Below, piece after piece: positions 19,645-30,983 of a DNA stretch of 64,000 nt. Position 1 is the first letter of the stretch. Each line of letters starts with the position of its first letter. The notes under the pieces are model-generated. The model searched no databases and was not told where the DNA came from. It saw only the letters and a list, made by a program, of their open reading frames with translations. Source of the stretch: Isochrysis galbana. Lineage: Eukaryota > Haptophyta > Isochrysidales > Isochrysidaceae. The position numbers and the translations under genes are program-made. Where the stretch lies: contig CM030941.1 in the NCBI GenBank assembly GCA_018136815.1, forward strand, positions 3,278,001 through 3,342,000, in the 5' to 3' direction.

Positions 19645-22232
19645 TCACGCAGGTATCCTCGCTAGCGGTCGAATGAGTTGGCGGCCATCGGCACGCGCGC
19701 GTTCTAACTCCGCCGGTTCAGGCTCAGGTTCCAACTCAGGTTCAAGCTCGCAGCCTTCATCGTCATCCCCATTGAGACCATTACAACCGAGTTGGCCCGC
19801 AATCTCTAGTTGCACCGCCTCCACGCGCTCGGGGTCGCCCACGAACCATCCCGACTTGAGCGGCGAGCGCGCAAGCGCAGACGGAAGCGGACGCAGCTGC
19901 TCGTCAAAGTGATAAATGAGAGGTGTGGCATACCTACAAGGGCAGACAGCGGGCGCGCATGGTAAGGCAGGCGCGTGGGCGAAAGCCAGGGCGGTCAATG
20001 CCGTGGAGGGCGAGCGGACAGGGCGTGGAGGGTGTTGCACTCACGGCACGTCGAGCTGCGACACCTCGTCCTCGCTCAGCCCGTCCATCGCCTTGGCGAG
20101 CGCTCGGATGAGGTTCTCGCTCGATACAACTACAAAAACGGGCGGCGGGCCAGCCTTGCCGCCTGCCTCCACGCGCTGCGTGTCGGCCTCGACCGCCGCG
20201 CGCATGTCCTCCATGAGCCGCCCACAGATGAAAGGCAGCATGCGCTCAGTGCACTCCGCGAGCGACTCAGAGCGTGGGACTTTGCGCAGGCCCGCATAGC
20301 GCCGGTCGATGGTTGCGGCGGCCTGGTCCTCGTTCCACGGCGGCGGCTTCTCAGCGTAGCCACGTCGCCATCGCAACACCTGACTGATGCCGTGCCGGCG
20401 GCGGCACTCGTTTTTCTCTTGCCCCTGCAGCAGACCGTAGTGCCTCTCGTTCAGCCGCCATGAGTGCTCCATTGGTACCCACGGCAGCTCCATCTCGTCG
20501 AGCATGAGCCACGCCGTCTGGATGGCGCGCTTGAGGAGCGATGTGTAGCAGCGCTCAATCCGGCCAAGCCGTAGCTCGCGCAGCATCGAGCCAGCGAGGC
20601 GCGCCTCGTCGCGTCCTCGGTTGGTGAGCTCAACGTCAGCCCAGCCAGTGAAGCGGTTCTCCTCATTCCACTCAGAGTAGCCGTGCCGGAGCAACACCAG
20701 CACTGCGGCAGGAGCGGCGCCGTCGGCCAGGCGGCCTGCGCGAACTACCGGCACGCCCAGTTCAACATCAGCCCCTACAGGCGGCAGAGCGCGTGCCTGT
20801 ACGTCGTCCCCCAACTGCAAGCCGTGTGGCAGCGAGTTGAGGAAGCGGCCCACCTCGCGGCGCGCGCGCGCCTCATACGAGCAGCCGTCCTCCTCCACTA
20901 GGTCCGCAAAGGCGGAGGGTGGCGTCTGCCGCACGCGGAATGCCTTGCCATCAAGCTCGACGCGCGTGGATGAGGCAGTCGCCGGCGTCCACGCGTCGCA
21001 CGTCGCCACGCGTGCGTCGAAGCCCGCATCGGAGCGGATCGTCGAGACGGCAATGTCCCTCACAACCTATGATGCAAGGGGGGTTGAGTGGGCGTGTGCC
21101 GCGATCCAGCGGCCCGTCCGGGCGGAGAGGCGGCGATCAGCGGCGTTGGTGGAGACAGCGGTATGCCCTTGGCTAGTTGAGTGGTGGTTGGAGGGTCGCA
21201 CGAGCCTGCTCGCGCATGGCGCGCTGCGCATCGGCAATGAGCTCCTCGGGCAGGAGGAACTTGCCGCGGCGCGGCACGTCAGATGTGCCCCAGGTGCCCC
21301 GCTGTGGCCCGGGCTCGAGTGCGGCGTCGAGCTCGTAAAGCACTGGCGCGGCAGTCGGCATGTCGAGGTGAAAGACCTGTGACAACGGCGGCGGCGCGGT
21401 AAAGACGCAGGCGTGAATGCGACCGAGTGGGCGCACCAGACGCAACGCGCCTGCTCATCGGAGAGGCCCTCGACGTGCTTGATCAGCGCGCGCAACGTGT
21501 TGCCGTGCGAGACGACGAGCACCGTCTCGCCCTTGCGCAAAGCCGGCGCGATGTCGCACTCCCACGCGCGACCGACGCGCACGCATGTGTCTTTGAGGCT
21601 CTCGGTAAAGGGCACGCTGGCGCCCAGCTGCGAGAGGAGTAGCGTGGGACAGGGCGGCTCAATGTGCGAAAAGAAGGGCAGCTCAGCGTGCTGCGATGCC
21701 GCACCTGTACGTACCGCCCGTCGTCGAGCATCGCACGCTGAAGCGGGTGATCTGCGCTAATGGCGTGAGGCGGGTGGTCGTATAGCCTCCTCCATGCCAT
21801 GACCTGGTCGACTCCAAACTTCTCAGCCAAGTCTTTTTTGTTTTGGCCTGTCAATGCGCCCGAGTGCTGCTCGTTGAGGTCCGGGTTCTTGAGCAGGGGC
21901 ACCCAGCACTGGTCCGCACGCATGAGCATGAGCCAGGCCGTGCGGATGGCACGCCTCAGACTGGACGTCACGACGCGGTCGACGTCAATGCCTGCGTCAA
22001 AGAGCACCTGCCCCGCCAGGCTCGCCTCGCGGATGCCGCGCTCCGTTAGGTCAACGTCCACCCAGCCGGTGAAGCGGTTGGCGAGGTTCCACTCGCTCTG
22101 ACCGTGGCGCACGAGCACAAGCCGAGCGTGCGGGCTCGTGAACTGGGGGTCGGGCAGCCTGCTGGCGGGAAGGGAGAGTGCAGCAAGTGGTGCGGGGGAG
22201 ATGAGGCAGAGCAGGAGGGAAAGGGAAGCCAT
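19645..22232 (-). CDS. Tandem phosphoglycerate mutase fusion with signal peptide
   Basis: Phosphoglycerate mutase interconverts 3- and 2-phosphoglycerate in glycolysis; dPGM enzymes use two His. The model has exons 21705-22232, 21451-21627, 21206-21376, 20045-21066 and 19645-19933, all in phase, giving 728 aa. Residues 1-20 are a signal peptide (MASLSLLLCLISPAPLAALS), so plastid or secretory targeting is likely. Domain 1 has LVRHGQSEWN and VVSHGNTLRA (both His), but NEQHSGALTG instead of the usual NERHYGxLQG. Domain 2 has LLRHGYSEWN and RLNERHYGLLQG, but VVSSENLIRA where the second His should be, so it is probably inactive. No ATG precedes the catalytic motif of domain 2, which argues for fusion. 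Two junctions use GC donors. Retaining intron 21067-21205 stops translation at 21173 after domain 1. Confidence 0.8.
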
Positions 22233-22244
22233 TCGGGGCCGGAC

Positions 22245-23850
22245 CACGCAGGAGGTGGGAAGGAGAGGCGGGAGAGGGAGAAGGCTGAGGGGAGGGGGGA
22301 GGGGGAGGGGAGGAGGGAGAGGACGTGTGTAGGATGATGGATACAGATGGGTAGCTGGCCACGGCAGGGAAGCAGAGGGAGAAGGAAGAGGGAGCGGCAG
22401 TGCGAGAGAGGAGTGGGTGGGAGAGAGGGAGAGAGAGGGAGCGAGAGGCGGAGCGAGAGGGGGGGAGAAGAGGGAGAGAGGTGGGAAGCCGGTGGGGTGC
22501 GGGTGCGGTAGGGAAGGGGGGGGAGGCGGGGGAGAGAAGGCAGGGGGAAGGGGAAGGGAGAGGGTTGCGAGCGAGAGAGGGAGAGACGGAAGCGCCGCGC
22601 GGGGTGAGAGAGAGAGATGGATACGGAGAGTGAAACAAACCGGCCGGAACCCTCTGCAAACATTCACTGTCCCGTCGTGTTTACAAAGATAACTTCGACG
22701 GCATCACACCGAGATAAACTTTAATATCGTCCTCGCAGTCTTCCAGACTTCTTTACCAAATATTGGCCGTTTTATTCAGACTTCAGAGGTACGTCCTCTC
22801 TGTCGCTCGCGATGTAGTCCCGCGCTCTCTCCTCTCTTTTTCGACGATCTCCCCAATTGGCTCGCGCTCTCTCCTCTCTCCCCCACGGAATGTGTGCCGC
22901 TTTGACCGCGCAGAGAGCGCGATTGTTGGCTGGATTCATGGATAAAACGGCCCATATAACAAAATAGATGCGAGTGAGGAGAGCTTGTATAACTCATGCA
23001 AGACGAGTCCCAATGGCGTTCGTTTAACAGAGGAAAGGGTCCTCTGAAAATCATCTTTTGCATTGAAGTCGCTGGTGCTGTTCGTTTGATTGGCGCGGTT
23101 CGCGTGGGTGAGAATGAGAGATTCCATCCGCAGTGTTTTCTTCTGATCTCTCCCGTCAGTCCGCGCGGGAGCGCTGCCCTTGGGGGAGAGAGAGGGAGAG
23201 AGAGAGGAGAAGAGAGAGAGGAGAGAGAGAGAGGGAGACAGAAAGAGATAAGAGAGATGAGAGAGAGAGAGAGAAAGAGGGGGAGAGGGAGAGAGAGAGA
23301 GGGAGAGAGAGAGAGAGTAGAGAGAGAGAGGGAGACAGAAAGAGAGAAGAGAGATGAGAGAGAGAGAGAGAAAGAGGGAGAGAGGGAGAGAGAGAGAGAG
23401 GGAGAGAGAGAGAGAAAGAGGGAGAGGGAGAGAGAGAGAGAGGGAGAGAGAGAGAAAAGAGAGTGACGAGACGGCACAGCAACCCTCGCACTTCTTCTTT
23501 GAGTGAACAGGGCCATTTCTTCTCTGTTGCGGGAGGGTGCGAGGCCGCCCTCTCCCTCCCTCTCTCCCTCTCTCTTCTCTCCCCCCCCCCCCTTCGGCTC
23601 TCTCTCTCTCTCTCTCTCCCCGTGCCTCTGTTGCTCCCCCTCTCCGCGCCATCGACGAGCTCGCCATTTTCTTCCCTTGGAGAACCCTCTCTTCCCCTCC
23701 GTCTTTCCTCTTATTCGCCGCCCTTCTCTTCTCTCACCAATCGCTCTCCTCTCGGCTTGTTCTCTCCCTCGCTCTCTCTCTCGCTCTCTCTCTCGCTCTC
23801 TCTCTCGTTCTCTCTCTCGTTCTCTCTCTCGTTCTCCCTCTCTGTGCCCG
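22245..23850. repeat. Polypyrimidine leaders of a divergent gene pair
   Basis: GA-rich on the given strand at 22245-22620 (CT-rich leader of the mutase gene on the minus strand), a 500-bp stretch without a recognised gene, GA-rich again at 23190-23460, then CT-rich at 23550-23850, the leader of the plus-strand gene at 23857. The stretch 22936-23130 on the minus strand has a short open frame with no family. Confidence 0.5.
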
Positions 23851-23856
23851 TCGCCG

Positions 23857-24270
23857 ATGGGCGCCGCTCTCTCCTCGTGGCTCGATGCGGCGGGGGGTCC
23901 TGCGGCGAGCGTGCCTGGCTTCATGACGATGGACGGCGCATTCGTCGCCTCCGCACCCTCGCCGCTCGCCCGCTCGTTCGGCTGGCTCCGCCTCGAGGGC
24001 CACGGCACACTCCTGCTCAAGCCGAGCGAGGTGCACCAGCTCGAGTTTCATGGAGAGTGGGAGGTTCTGGACGAGCGGACGGCGAGGCTGAAGCTTCGGC
24101 TGCCTGATGATCTACCGGATCACATGCGTCCACCCTGCACCTCCCTCCTCTTGCTCGAGGGCGACGCGAACGGAACTGTCATCCTGCGGTGCGAGGGAGA
24201 AGACGGCGAGCGGCCAGACGGCAGCTGCCAGATGGAGTTTGTGCCGGAGGAGCACGAGGAGGGGCACTGA
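23857..24270 (+). CDS. Small protein, possibly N-myristoylated, unknown function
   Basis: 137 aa from the ATG just after the CT-rich tract. The N-terminus MGAALSSW has Gly2 and Ser6, as in N-myristoylation sites (inference). The body is a plausible globular domain with strands (GWLRLEGHGTLLL, HGEWEVLDERTARLKLRL) and the tail is acidic (EFVPEEHEEGH). No family recognised. Chosen over the longer frame because the upstream codons are translated CT repeat. Confidence 0.6.
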   Translation: MGAALSSWLDAAGGPAASVPGFMTMDGAFVASAPSPLARSFGWLRLEGHGTLLLKPSEVHQLEFHGEWEVLDERTARLKLRLPDDLPDHMRPPCTSLLLLEGDANGTVILRCEGEDGERPDGSCQMEFVPEEHEEGH

Positions 24271-24845
24271 GTCTGGGCTTTCCCTGAGGGTGGTGGGATA
24301 GGGGTTGAGAGGTCATGCACGGTGGTAGCAGTCGGCTCGTGTTGGCTTGGTTTAGCTCTGGTTCACGCGTTCAGGTGGTGGAGGGCTGTCCGCCTTTTGG
24401 CCCGCAGAGCCACCAGATATGATCCTTGTGAGCAGGTGTGGTTCCGTCTTGGGCGACGTCGCCCATTCCAGCGCCCTTGTGTGCGCCGAGGTGTTCACGC
24501 CACGCGGCGGCGCAGGTGAGGCAAGATGTCTCGCAAGATGCTGAGCGATCTTATGGAGGCGCCCGCAGCGAGGGCGAAAGGCGGCTGCTCGTAGTCCCGA
24601 GCGCCAGCTCGTGGTAGGGCGGCCAATCAGATATTTAAACTTCTAAGGGTGAAATTGACCAAGTTTAGATTGAGGATTCATCACTAATCTTATGATTGGT
24701 CGCCATGGAGCATGGAGGGGGCCCTCGCGCGCCCCCTACTCTCTCGACTTCCCTCATGGGGGGTGAGAATCATCCACCCCCCTGCGCTGCCTCTTGGCAG
24801 GCAGGCGAAACTCATCCAGATTGCCCAGAGACCCCCAGGGAGTTA
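24271..24845. other. No gene seen
   Basis: Downstream of the small gene. No domains on either strand. Confidence 0.4.
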
Positions 24846-25131
24846 ACGAATTGGGCGAACCCATTGGCCATTGGGTGTTGGATGTGAGGGTGAGGGCAAT
24901 GAGGAAGGAGCGATACCAGCGGCAGCGGCGGGCGTGGGCCGGTGGGGACGACTTCGGAGACGCTGACGGGCTGAAGCACGTCAGCAAAGGAAGACGGGCT
25001 TGGGCGAGGGCGAGGACGGCGGCGAAAGGGACAACAAGCGAGGGGCGAGAGGCGAGGACGAGCGAGGGAAGGGCTGTAGTGAGGGAGGGCGGGAGGGCAG
25101 GGGCTGACGAGGAGAGGAGAGATTGTAGGGT
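24846..25131 (+). repeat. Dispersed repeat, copy B
   Basis: Same family as 14046-14302. It ends at TTGTAGGGT, where the A10 run (oligo-T of the minus-strand LINE) begins, so the LINE inserted into this repeat. Confidence 0.7.
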
Positions 25132-25435
25132 AAAAAAAAAATCTTCTTAAAAATTCCCGCTACGTGCACGGCGTGAGGCAGTTTGCTAGTGTACCTCCCT
25201 GCTACCCAACCTTAACCCCTAACAACCCCCTTTCCCCTTCCCCAGTTCCCTCTTTTAGCGGAGAAGCTGGTTCCCGGGAGGCCGCGCGCACTGCTTCGGC
25301 CGGGAGTCGGAGAGAAGGGGGTGGGAGACTGTGGCTCGTCTCTTGGTCTAATTCCGATTCGGACTCTTCTCATTGGTATAACGTGAGATCTTAATTCATG
25401 TTCCGATGTGATTCTTACTTAGGGATCTGGTTACC

Positions 25436-26545
25436 CTAGGCAATGTTCCTTATATCCAGGCCTCTCGCCGCCTGCAAGAGGTCCCCGGATGCTTCTAGGT
25501 TGAAATCCTTATCTATAGTGTATAGAGGGCTTATCATTTTACGAATGTGTTTGTTGCTCGGGGCGTGTAGCCCCATGTTCTCTCGTTGTTTTTTTAACCT
25601 CTGGAAGAACCCGGCCTTCGCCGTTACTAATAAGTGGTATCTCGTAAAGATCGCTCTTAAGATAGTCCTAACGGACCTACCGTCCGCGTTGCCATATTGA
25701 ATGTTGTAAAAGTCCGTGAGGATGTATCTCCACGCTAGGATACCTAGGTACCCCGAGGAGGGATGCGGTCTGTCTACCTGGTAGCAAAAGAGACGCTGTG
25801 CTAATTCAGAGCCCGGCCTTAGATTCATCCCCAGAAGTCCTTCTATGAATTCGAAAATGGGCTCCGTCGCGATGCACGCGGCTATGTGGGTAGAGCTCTC
25901 AGGGGCTACGCCGCAAAAGCGGCACGTCGGATCGTCGGCGAACCGGTTCGCCGTCGCTATTCTCCTATGCAGGACGTGTTTGAAGTGCATATATGAGTCT
26001 CTTGGCGTTAAAAAGTTGTATTTGTATAGCTGAGATACTTGTTTCCATTTCCCGGAGAGGTCCGGCAATCGTTTTTCCCACCTCAATGTGGATTTTTGCT
26101 TCTTTGTTTTCCTCATTGCAAGAAAAGCTTTAGTCAGCGCCTTGACGTTAACATCCTCCAGGGATTTATGCGCGTCTTTGCATGCGTATTCTTGTGGAAT
26201 CGGATACGCCATCTCGGCCGGGCCGTCGTATGCTCTGCCCCATTTCAGCGGAGTGTATAAGTCGTCCGGAGTTGGCTGTGGGTTGGCCCTCTCATGGACA
26301 TGGGGCTCTCCCATAACGTTAAGCTGAACTACGTGATAGTCGCCATTCCGGCGCATAAAGTAACGATGTTCCTTGTCAACTAGAATGTCTCCTACGTCGT
26401 GTGCGTCCGGATCTTCTTGGGGGGTCAACTCGTGCTCCTCCGGAGCCAAGGGAGGGGACTTCGCTTGTTTTTTGAGAAGGTCTATATAATTAGCGGTGGC
26501 GTGTATTAGCTTGGATCCGGCTTCAAAGAGGACCGGACGGCGCTA
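25436..26545 (-). CDS. LINE C-terminal zinc-knuckle protein (copy 3)
   Basis: Open from just after a TAG at 26543-26545 to the stop at 25436; about 368 codons with no early ATG. An N-terminal region with RRNGDYHVVQLN and KWGRAYDGPAEMAYPIP aligns with copy 2, followed by the knuckle CRFCGVAPESSTHIAAC, LAWRYILTDFYNIQYGN and GLHAPSNKHIRKMISPLY. The last two blocks are also in the fragment at 31.7 kb. It overlaps the end of ORF1 by about 37 nt in another frame, so frameshifting, reinitiation or decay are all possible. Confidence 0.75.
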
Positions 26546-26733
26546 GACTTGCGTGGTGCCGAGTCGGCTAGAGCGCCATAGGTTACCGCAAACTCGTGTG
26601 GGACTCCCGAGAGAGCTGCTTGAAGCTTATCGCCGTATGCGGCCTTGAATTGGTCGTGCGCGTCTTCATCGACATAGAATATCCATGGACCTTTGCGTCC
26701 TTTATCCATCCCATCTGGGGTGGCATCAAGCAC
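26506..26733 (-). pseudogene. LINE ORF1 C-terminal fragment (copy 3)
   Basis: KGPWIFYVDEDAHDQFKAAY and GVPHEFAVTYG match the end of the ORF1 protein of copy 2 (SGPWEILVTADCANQF, GIPCPIAVKY) in order and spacing. The upstream part of ORF1 is not recognisable. Confidence 0.65.
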
Positions 26734-26830
26734 TGTACACGCATCACAACAAGGAACTGTCTCACCGGAAGCCTCAACCCATCACAACAGAGGCCCCCCA
26801 AGCCCCAAGCCCCAAGGGAAAGGACGCAGG

Positions 26831-27250
26831 TTGGCTTTGACGTAAGTTTTGTTTTGTAAGGGCCCAAATTTTGTTGTCAAAATTTGAGGGTTGGGCACCT
26901 AAATTTTGATCAAAATTTTGACGCTTTCGAATATTTTGTCCTATTATAACCCGGTAACACTCTCCCTCGCACCTTCGACGACGACTGCGTCGTGGACCAC
27001 GTCGTGCCAAACCTTCAGGCTAGGGAGGAAAGATGTTATGGGTCGTGAGCTGGGGGACAAGGCGGGGGCGTGAGCCGGCGCCCTGCTGCGCCTCTCTCTC
27101 TCCTCGCGTGTCGCATCTTCCAATCTCCGCGCGGCCCCCCAAGCTTTGTTTCTTTCCAAGTGAAAGGCCCCAAATTTTGGTCAAAAATTTCGATTTCGAT
27201 TGACCACCCAAATTTGACAAAAAAATTTACAAAACTTACGTCAACCCCAA
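26831..27250. mobile_element. MITE with 8-bp TSD
   Basis: A 420-bp non-coding element. The ends 26831-26851 and the reverse complement of 27230-27250 agree at 19 of 21 bases, with the core TTGACGTAAGTTTTG. GACGCAGG is duplicated at 26823-26830 and 27251-27258. Subterminal AAATTTTG/CAAAATTT repeats occur at both ends. TSD length fits hAT or P-like superfamilies; the ends differ from the MITE at 12.8 kb. Confidence 0.85.
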
Positions 27251-27528
27251 GACGCAGGCGACCGTCTGCCAAGACTCAGCCCACCATCATGTCTCCAGTA
27301 CTCACCCACGACCACCCCACGTGCCCCCGACACAGGAACCAGCATCAGATGAAGAACAAGACAACATAGACCCCCGTTCTAGGGCCGGCGCGCCAGGAGG
27401 CCAGAGAAGGCTTAGATAGAGGCTTAGCCAGATCATACTTGTACTCTTGTACTAGTACTCCTGGTATAAGGTTAGTCCCTCCTCCCCCTTCTCAAGGCAA
27501 GGCGTCGGGGCCACGCGGCCGACAGACA

Positions 27529-29509
27529 ATGGCGCCGATCGTCCCTCGCGCCTCCTCCTCCTCCGCTTCTGCATGCTCCGCCGGGGCGCCGACGGCGCGC
27601 CAGGGGAGGAAGAAGAAGCGACGGCGCGAGCCGGCCCCGGCCGAGCAGCTCGAGCAGCCCAAGCGCCAGCCTGAGGAGAGGGGCAAGCCACTAGACTCGC
27701 TGCTCCGCCCGTCTCTCCTCTCTCTCTCTCTCTCTAGCTGGCCGCCTCTCTCGGGGCGAGAGATCCTCTCCTCGGTCGAGCCAGGCAGCAGGGCCTCGAA
27801 ATTTGTCGCCTGGATGCTCGCCCCTCTCGAACCCGCGCGCTTTGAGAGAGAGGTGCGAGAGCGAGCGCCGCTCCACCTCTCGCGCGCCAAGGACCGCTCC
27901 TACTTCCGCGGCTGGTTCGGCTCGGCAGAGCTCAAGGCCCTGCTCATCGACAAAAAGCTTCTTTACACAGAAGAGGTGGACGTGACGTGCTACGACGGAG
28001 AGCGGCGCACTACGCTCAATGGCGAGGGCGTCGCTCCGGCTGAAGAGGTGCTCGGGCACTTTGAGCGCGGATGCTCGGTCCGCCTATCGTGGCCGCAGCG
28101 ACACTCAGAGCATGTGTGGGCGCTCCTAGCTGCACTCGAGGAGTACTTTGAGTGCGGCGCGGGTTGCAACATTTACTATACTCCAGCGGGATCGCAGGGC
28201 TTCGCGCCACACTACGATGACGTCGACGTCTTCATCATGCAGATTGAGGGCGAGAAGCAGTGGACGCTCCACCCACCGCGCTCCGAGGAGGAGGTGCTGC
28301 CACGCGTCTCAAGCCAGGATTTTGAGCCGGTGAGGCCTGCACCGTCCGCGCCGGCACTCGCGCGGGCAGTCTCGCTCGCGGTCACAGCTGTCGCACCGAC
28401 GCTTGCCTCTTCTCACCTGGTAGCGTGCCCCGTCTTTCCCCACTGGCTGCAGGAATCCCTTGGCACGCCATTTGAGGTGATCAACTTGTGTCCGGGGGAC
28501 CTCCTCTACCTGCCACGCGGGACGGTGCACCAGGCATTCACGCCCGCTGGCGAGGGGGCTTCATTGCACATGACAGTTTCCATCTCGCGACGGCATACGT
28601 GGCGCGACCTGCTCGAGCTGGGGCTTCTCGGCGCGCTCGATGCGGCAGCGGACGCCAACTTGGCCTTGCGCAGATCGCTTCCGCGCGGCCACCTGTCCTA
28701 CATGGGCGCCGTGCACTCTGACTCGACCGATCCCCGACGCCAGGAGTTTTCGAACGAACTCAACAGTATGATTCAGCAGATTCTAGCGACTCTGCCGATG
28801 GACGCTGTCGTCGACCAGTTCGCAGTGCGGAACTGGATGCATGAACGGATGCCACCCTTGCCGCCAATGGAAGACGACGGAGTGCTCGCTCAGGATGGGG
28901 TCGGGCTCGACGAGAAGGTCCGGCTGCGCTCGCGGTCGGTTGCACGACTGGCAATCGAAGGCGACCTAGCGGTTCTCTACCACCACGCGGCCAATACCCG
29001 AATCTATAGAGAGGTGAAACGCCCGCTCGCCAAAAGCACACGCAATGGCCAAAGCTCAGGCAATGACCGGCTTCTTGCCCGCATCGCTCGATGCAGCTGC
29101 ACACCGTCCCTCCCAGCACTTACTCTTCGCAAGGATGACTTCATGGAATGAAATCGGATTCCCCTTAACGAGGGCGATGGCTTGACCCCATTGATTAAAG
29201 TTCCACAGATCTGAGCGAGTACACCAGCAAAGCATACGATGGGTCCTGCTGCCGCTCTGCGCTTCTTGCACACATAGGCCAACAATGTTGTGAATCATGG
29301 CGCCACTCCCATTCTGTTTGTAGCTTGAAGAGGCTCAACACATCGACTTTGATCTTGAGGCTGCGCCTGCACTTGAGCATCTGCTCACATCCTTCCCAAA
29401 GTACGTCACGGTCAAGCGCCTACCAATGGACACGGACGCGCAACGGCTTGACGTTGTGGCGGCACTCGCAGAAGCTGGATTGTTGCTCGTTCGGAGAAAG
29501 GAAATGTGA
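27529..29509 (+). CDS. JmjC ribosomal oxygenase, NO66/MINA53 type
   Basis: 2-oxoglutarate/Fe(II) dioxygenase of the family that hydroxylates His residues of ribosomal proteins in the nucleolus. Exons 27529-28329, 28453-29013 and 29324-29509, all phase 0, give 515 aa. The N-terminus has a basic stretch RQGRKKKRRREP (nuclear/nucleolar signal). The JmjC domain shows FAPHYDDVDVFIMQIEG (Fe ligands His and Asp of HxD) and GDLLYLPRGTVHQAF (distal His). The C-terminal winged-helix-like end is in the last exon (FDLEAAPALEHLL...LLLVRRKEM). Intron 1 (28330-28452, 123 nt) has no stop and keeps the frame; removing it joins SSQDFEPE to SLGTPFEV as in the family. Confidence 0.9.
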
Positions 29510-30983
29510 GTCGTTCCGCGATGATGACTGGGCAGGTTGCGCCTTACGTTTCGTAGACCTGGATTTTGCTGTTCGTTGTCTAGTATTTATACGAGATGGC
29601 CCGGGCGACCCAAAATACTGGATAGGGGTCACCCACTCCACAGAAAGATCTGGCACCCTTCCAATGTTGCTATGCTGCCCAACGTAGTGTACCCTTATGA
29701 GCGTGGGCCACGCCACGTCCCTTCACCAACCCAAGCATTCGATCATATCCCTTGAAGTTGACATGGTCTTCCGCTGCCCTCATTGCTGTATCCATTTAAG
29801 AGGCTTCGCACTGCGAAGACGCCGCGCATTCAATTGGTCCTCGTGCGTGTGTCATATACCTCCACTCCTTACTCGTTGAGCTTCCGGCGAAAGCAGTGCG
29901 CACGGCCATCCATATCTTGAGGGAGCGCTGATCATGGTGACCCAGAGAATCATTGGCTGGGAGAGGTGAGAGGTAGAAGGACGGGGAGACCAGATTACAC
30001 ACACACTTCGACGAAAGCGCCCCAGCTGTTTCCCATTCGATTTTTTCGCCGTGGCGGTGGTGGAACACACAAGTTGCAAACTCCTGTAGTGCCACAAGAA
30101 TTGGTTATCGTGATGCTATTTGCTATTCAAACGCGCAACCCTCACGCGCTCGTGTAAACGCTGCGATATTTTGGATGTGCATGTATACTTGACCGAAGGG
30201 AATGTGAATGTATGTGATGAGTGATGCTAAACGATCCGTACTTGGAAAATCAGAAAACTTTAAGCAGCACTCGACCTGCCAATCATTAACAATTGCGGCC
30301 GCCCTGACACCTCCTCGCTCTCCCTACACTGGCGACCCTCGCGGCCGCATAGTGCGCAACTGTCGCATCCGCGATCGACCTTTTTGTTTAACGCTAGTAC
30401 GCTAGTACATGCCTAAAACCCCCCGCAAGGGGGGCTGGCATTCGGGTCGGGGCGCCCAAACGATAGAATTTTTGTGCCGGACCATGTGTACATGGGCAGA
30501 TTAGGACCCCCAAAGCAGCCTACCACATGTGCATGAAGTCATAGTGACATTTGAGAGCTGCGCAATCGACGAAAACGCGAAAACCGCCAAAAAAGGGCGA
30601 AACCCCCCAAACTATTCGACTAGACACCGGTGGCACGCGAAAAAGCACTGTATATGGTAGAAGGCGCCCGTCCCTCCGCAACAAGCCAAACACTTGAGCT
30701 GGGGGCGCTTGGGCTTGTCCACAGAGCACAGAGCACTGACTGTACCCACGCACAAACCCTTTTGAGTGCTGACACTCACTCGCTCGGCCTTCTTCAGCGG
30801 ACCTCGCGCCCCAGCCCGACGTTTGCGCTCACGCAAGGCGACGACCACTTTGCCCATATCGATCAATTCGTGTTCGGCGCGCGACTGGGAATGTGTGGAT
30901 GCCGGGCTCAGATACTCAGCTGCATTGCTCATCCCTGCCTGCATCACACACAGCCCTGCCGGTTTCCGTGGGCGCAGCGGCTC
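29510..30983. other. No gene seen
   Basis: Short frames only. A GC hairpin CCCCCCGCAAGGGGGG lies near 30420. The 30 nt at 30360-30389 recur at 62745-62774. Confidence 0.4.

Larger units (their letters stand above)
25132..26822 (-). mobile_element. Second short LINE without EN/RT (copy 3, diverged)
   Basis: On the minus strand: the end of an ORF1 (26506-26733), then directly the C-terminal zinc-knuckle protein (25436-26545), then a 3' UTR with GGGTTAAGGTTGGGTAGCAGGG and a tail of ten T at 25132-25141. Protein similarity to copy 2 is clear but modest, so they are distinct subfamilies with the same layout. The 5' boundary is uncertain; the sequence may continue beyond the MITE at 26831-27250. 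No target duplication found. Confidence 0.75.

Noticed and set aside
20041..21063. Second mutase domain as an independent gene
   Set aside because: No ATG before its catalytic motif and only 110 nt from the first domain's stop; an in-phase splice to the preceding exon explains it better.
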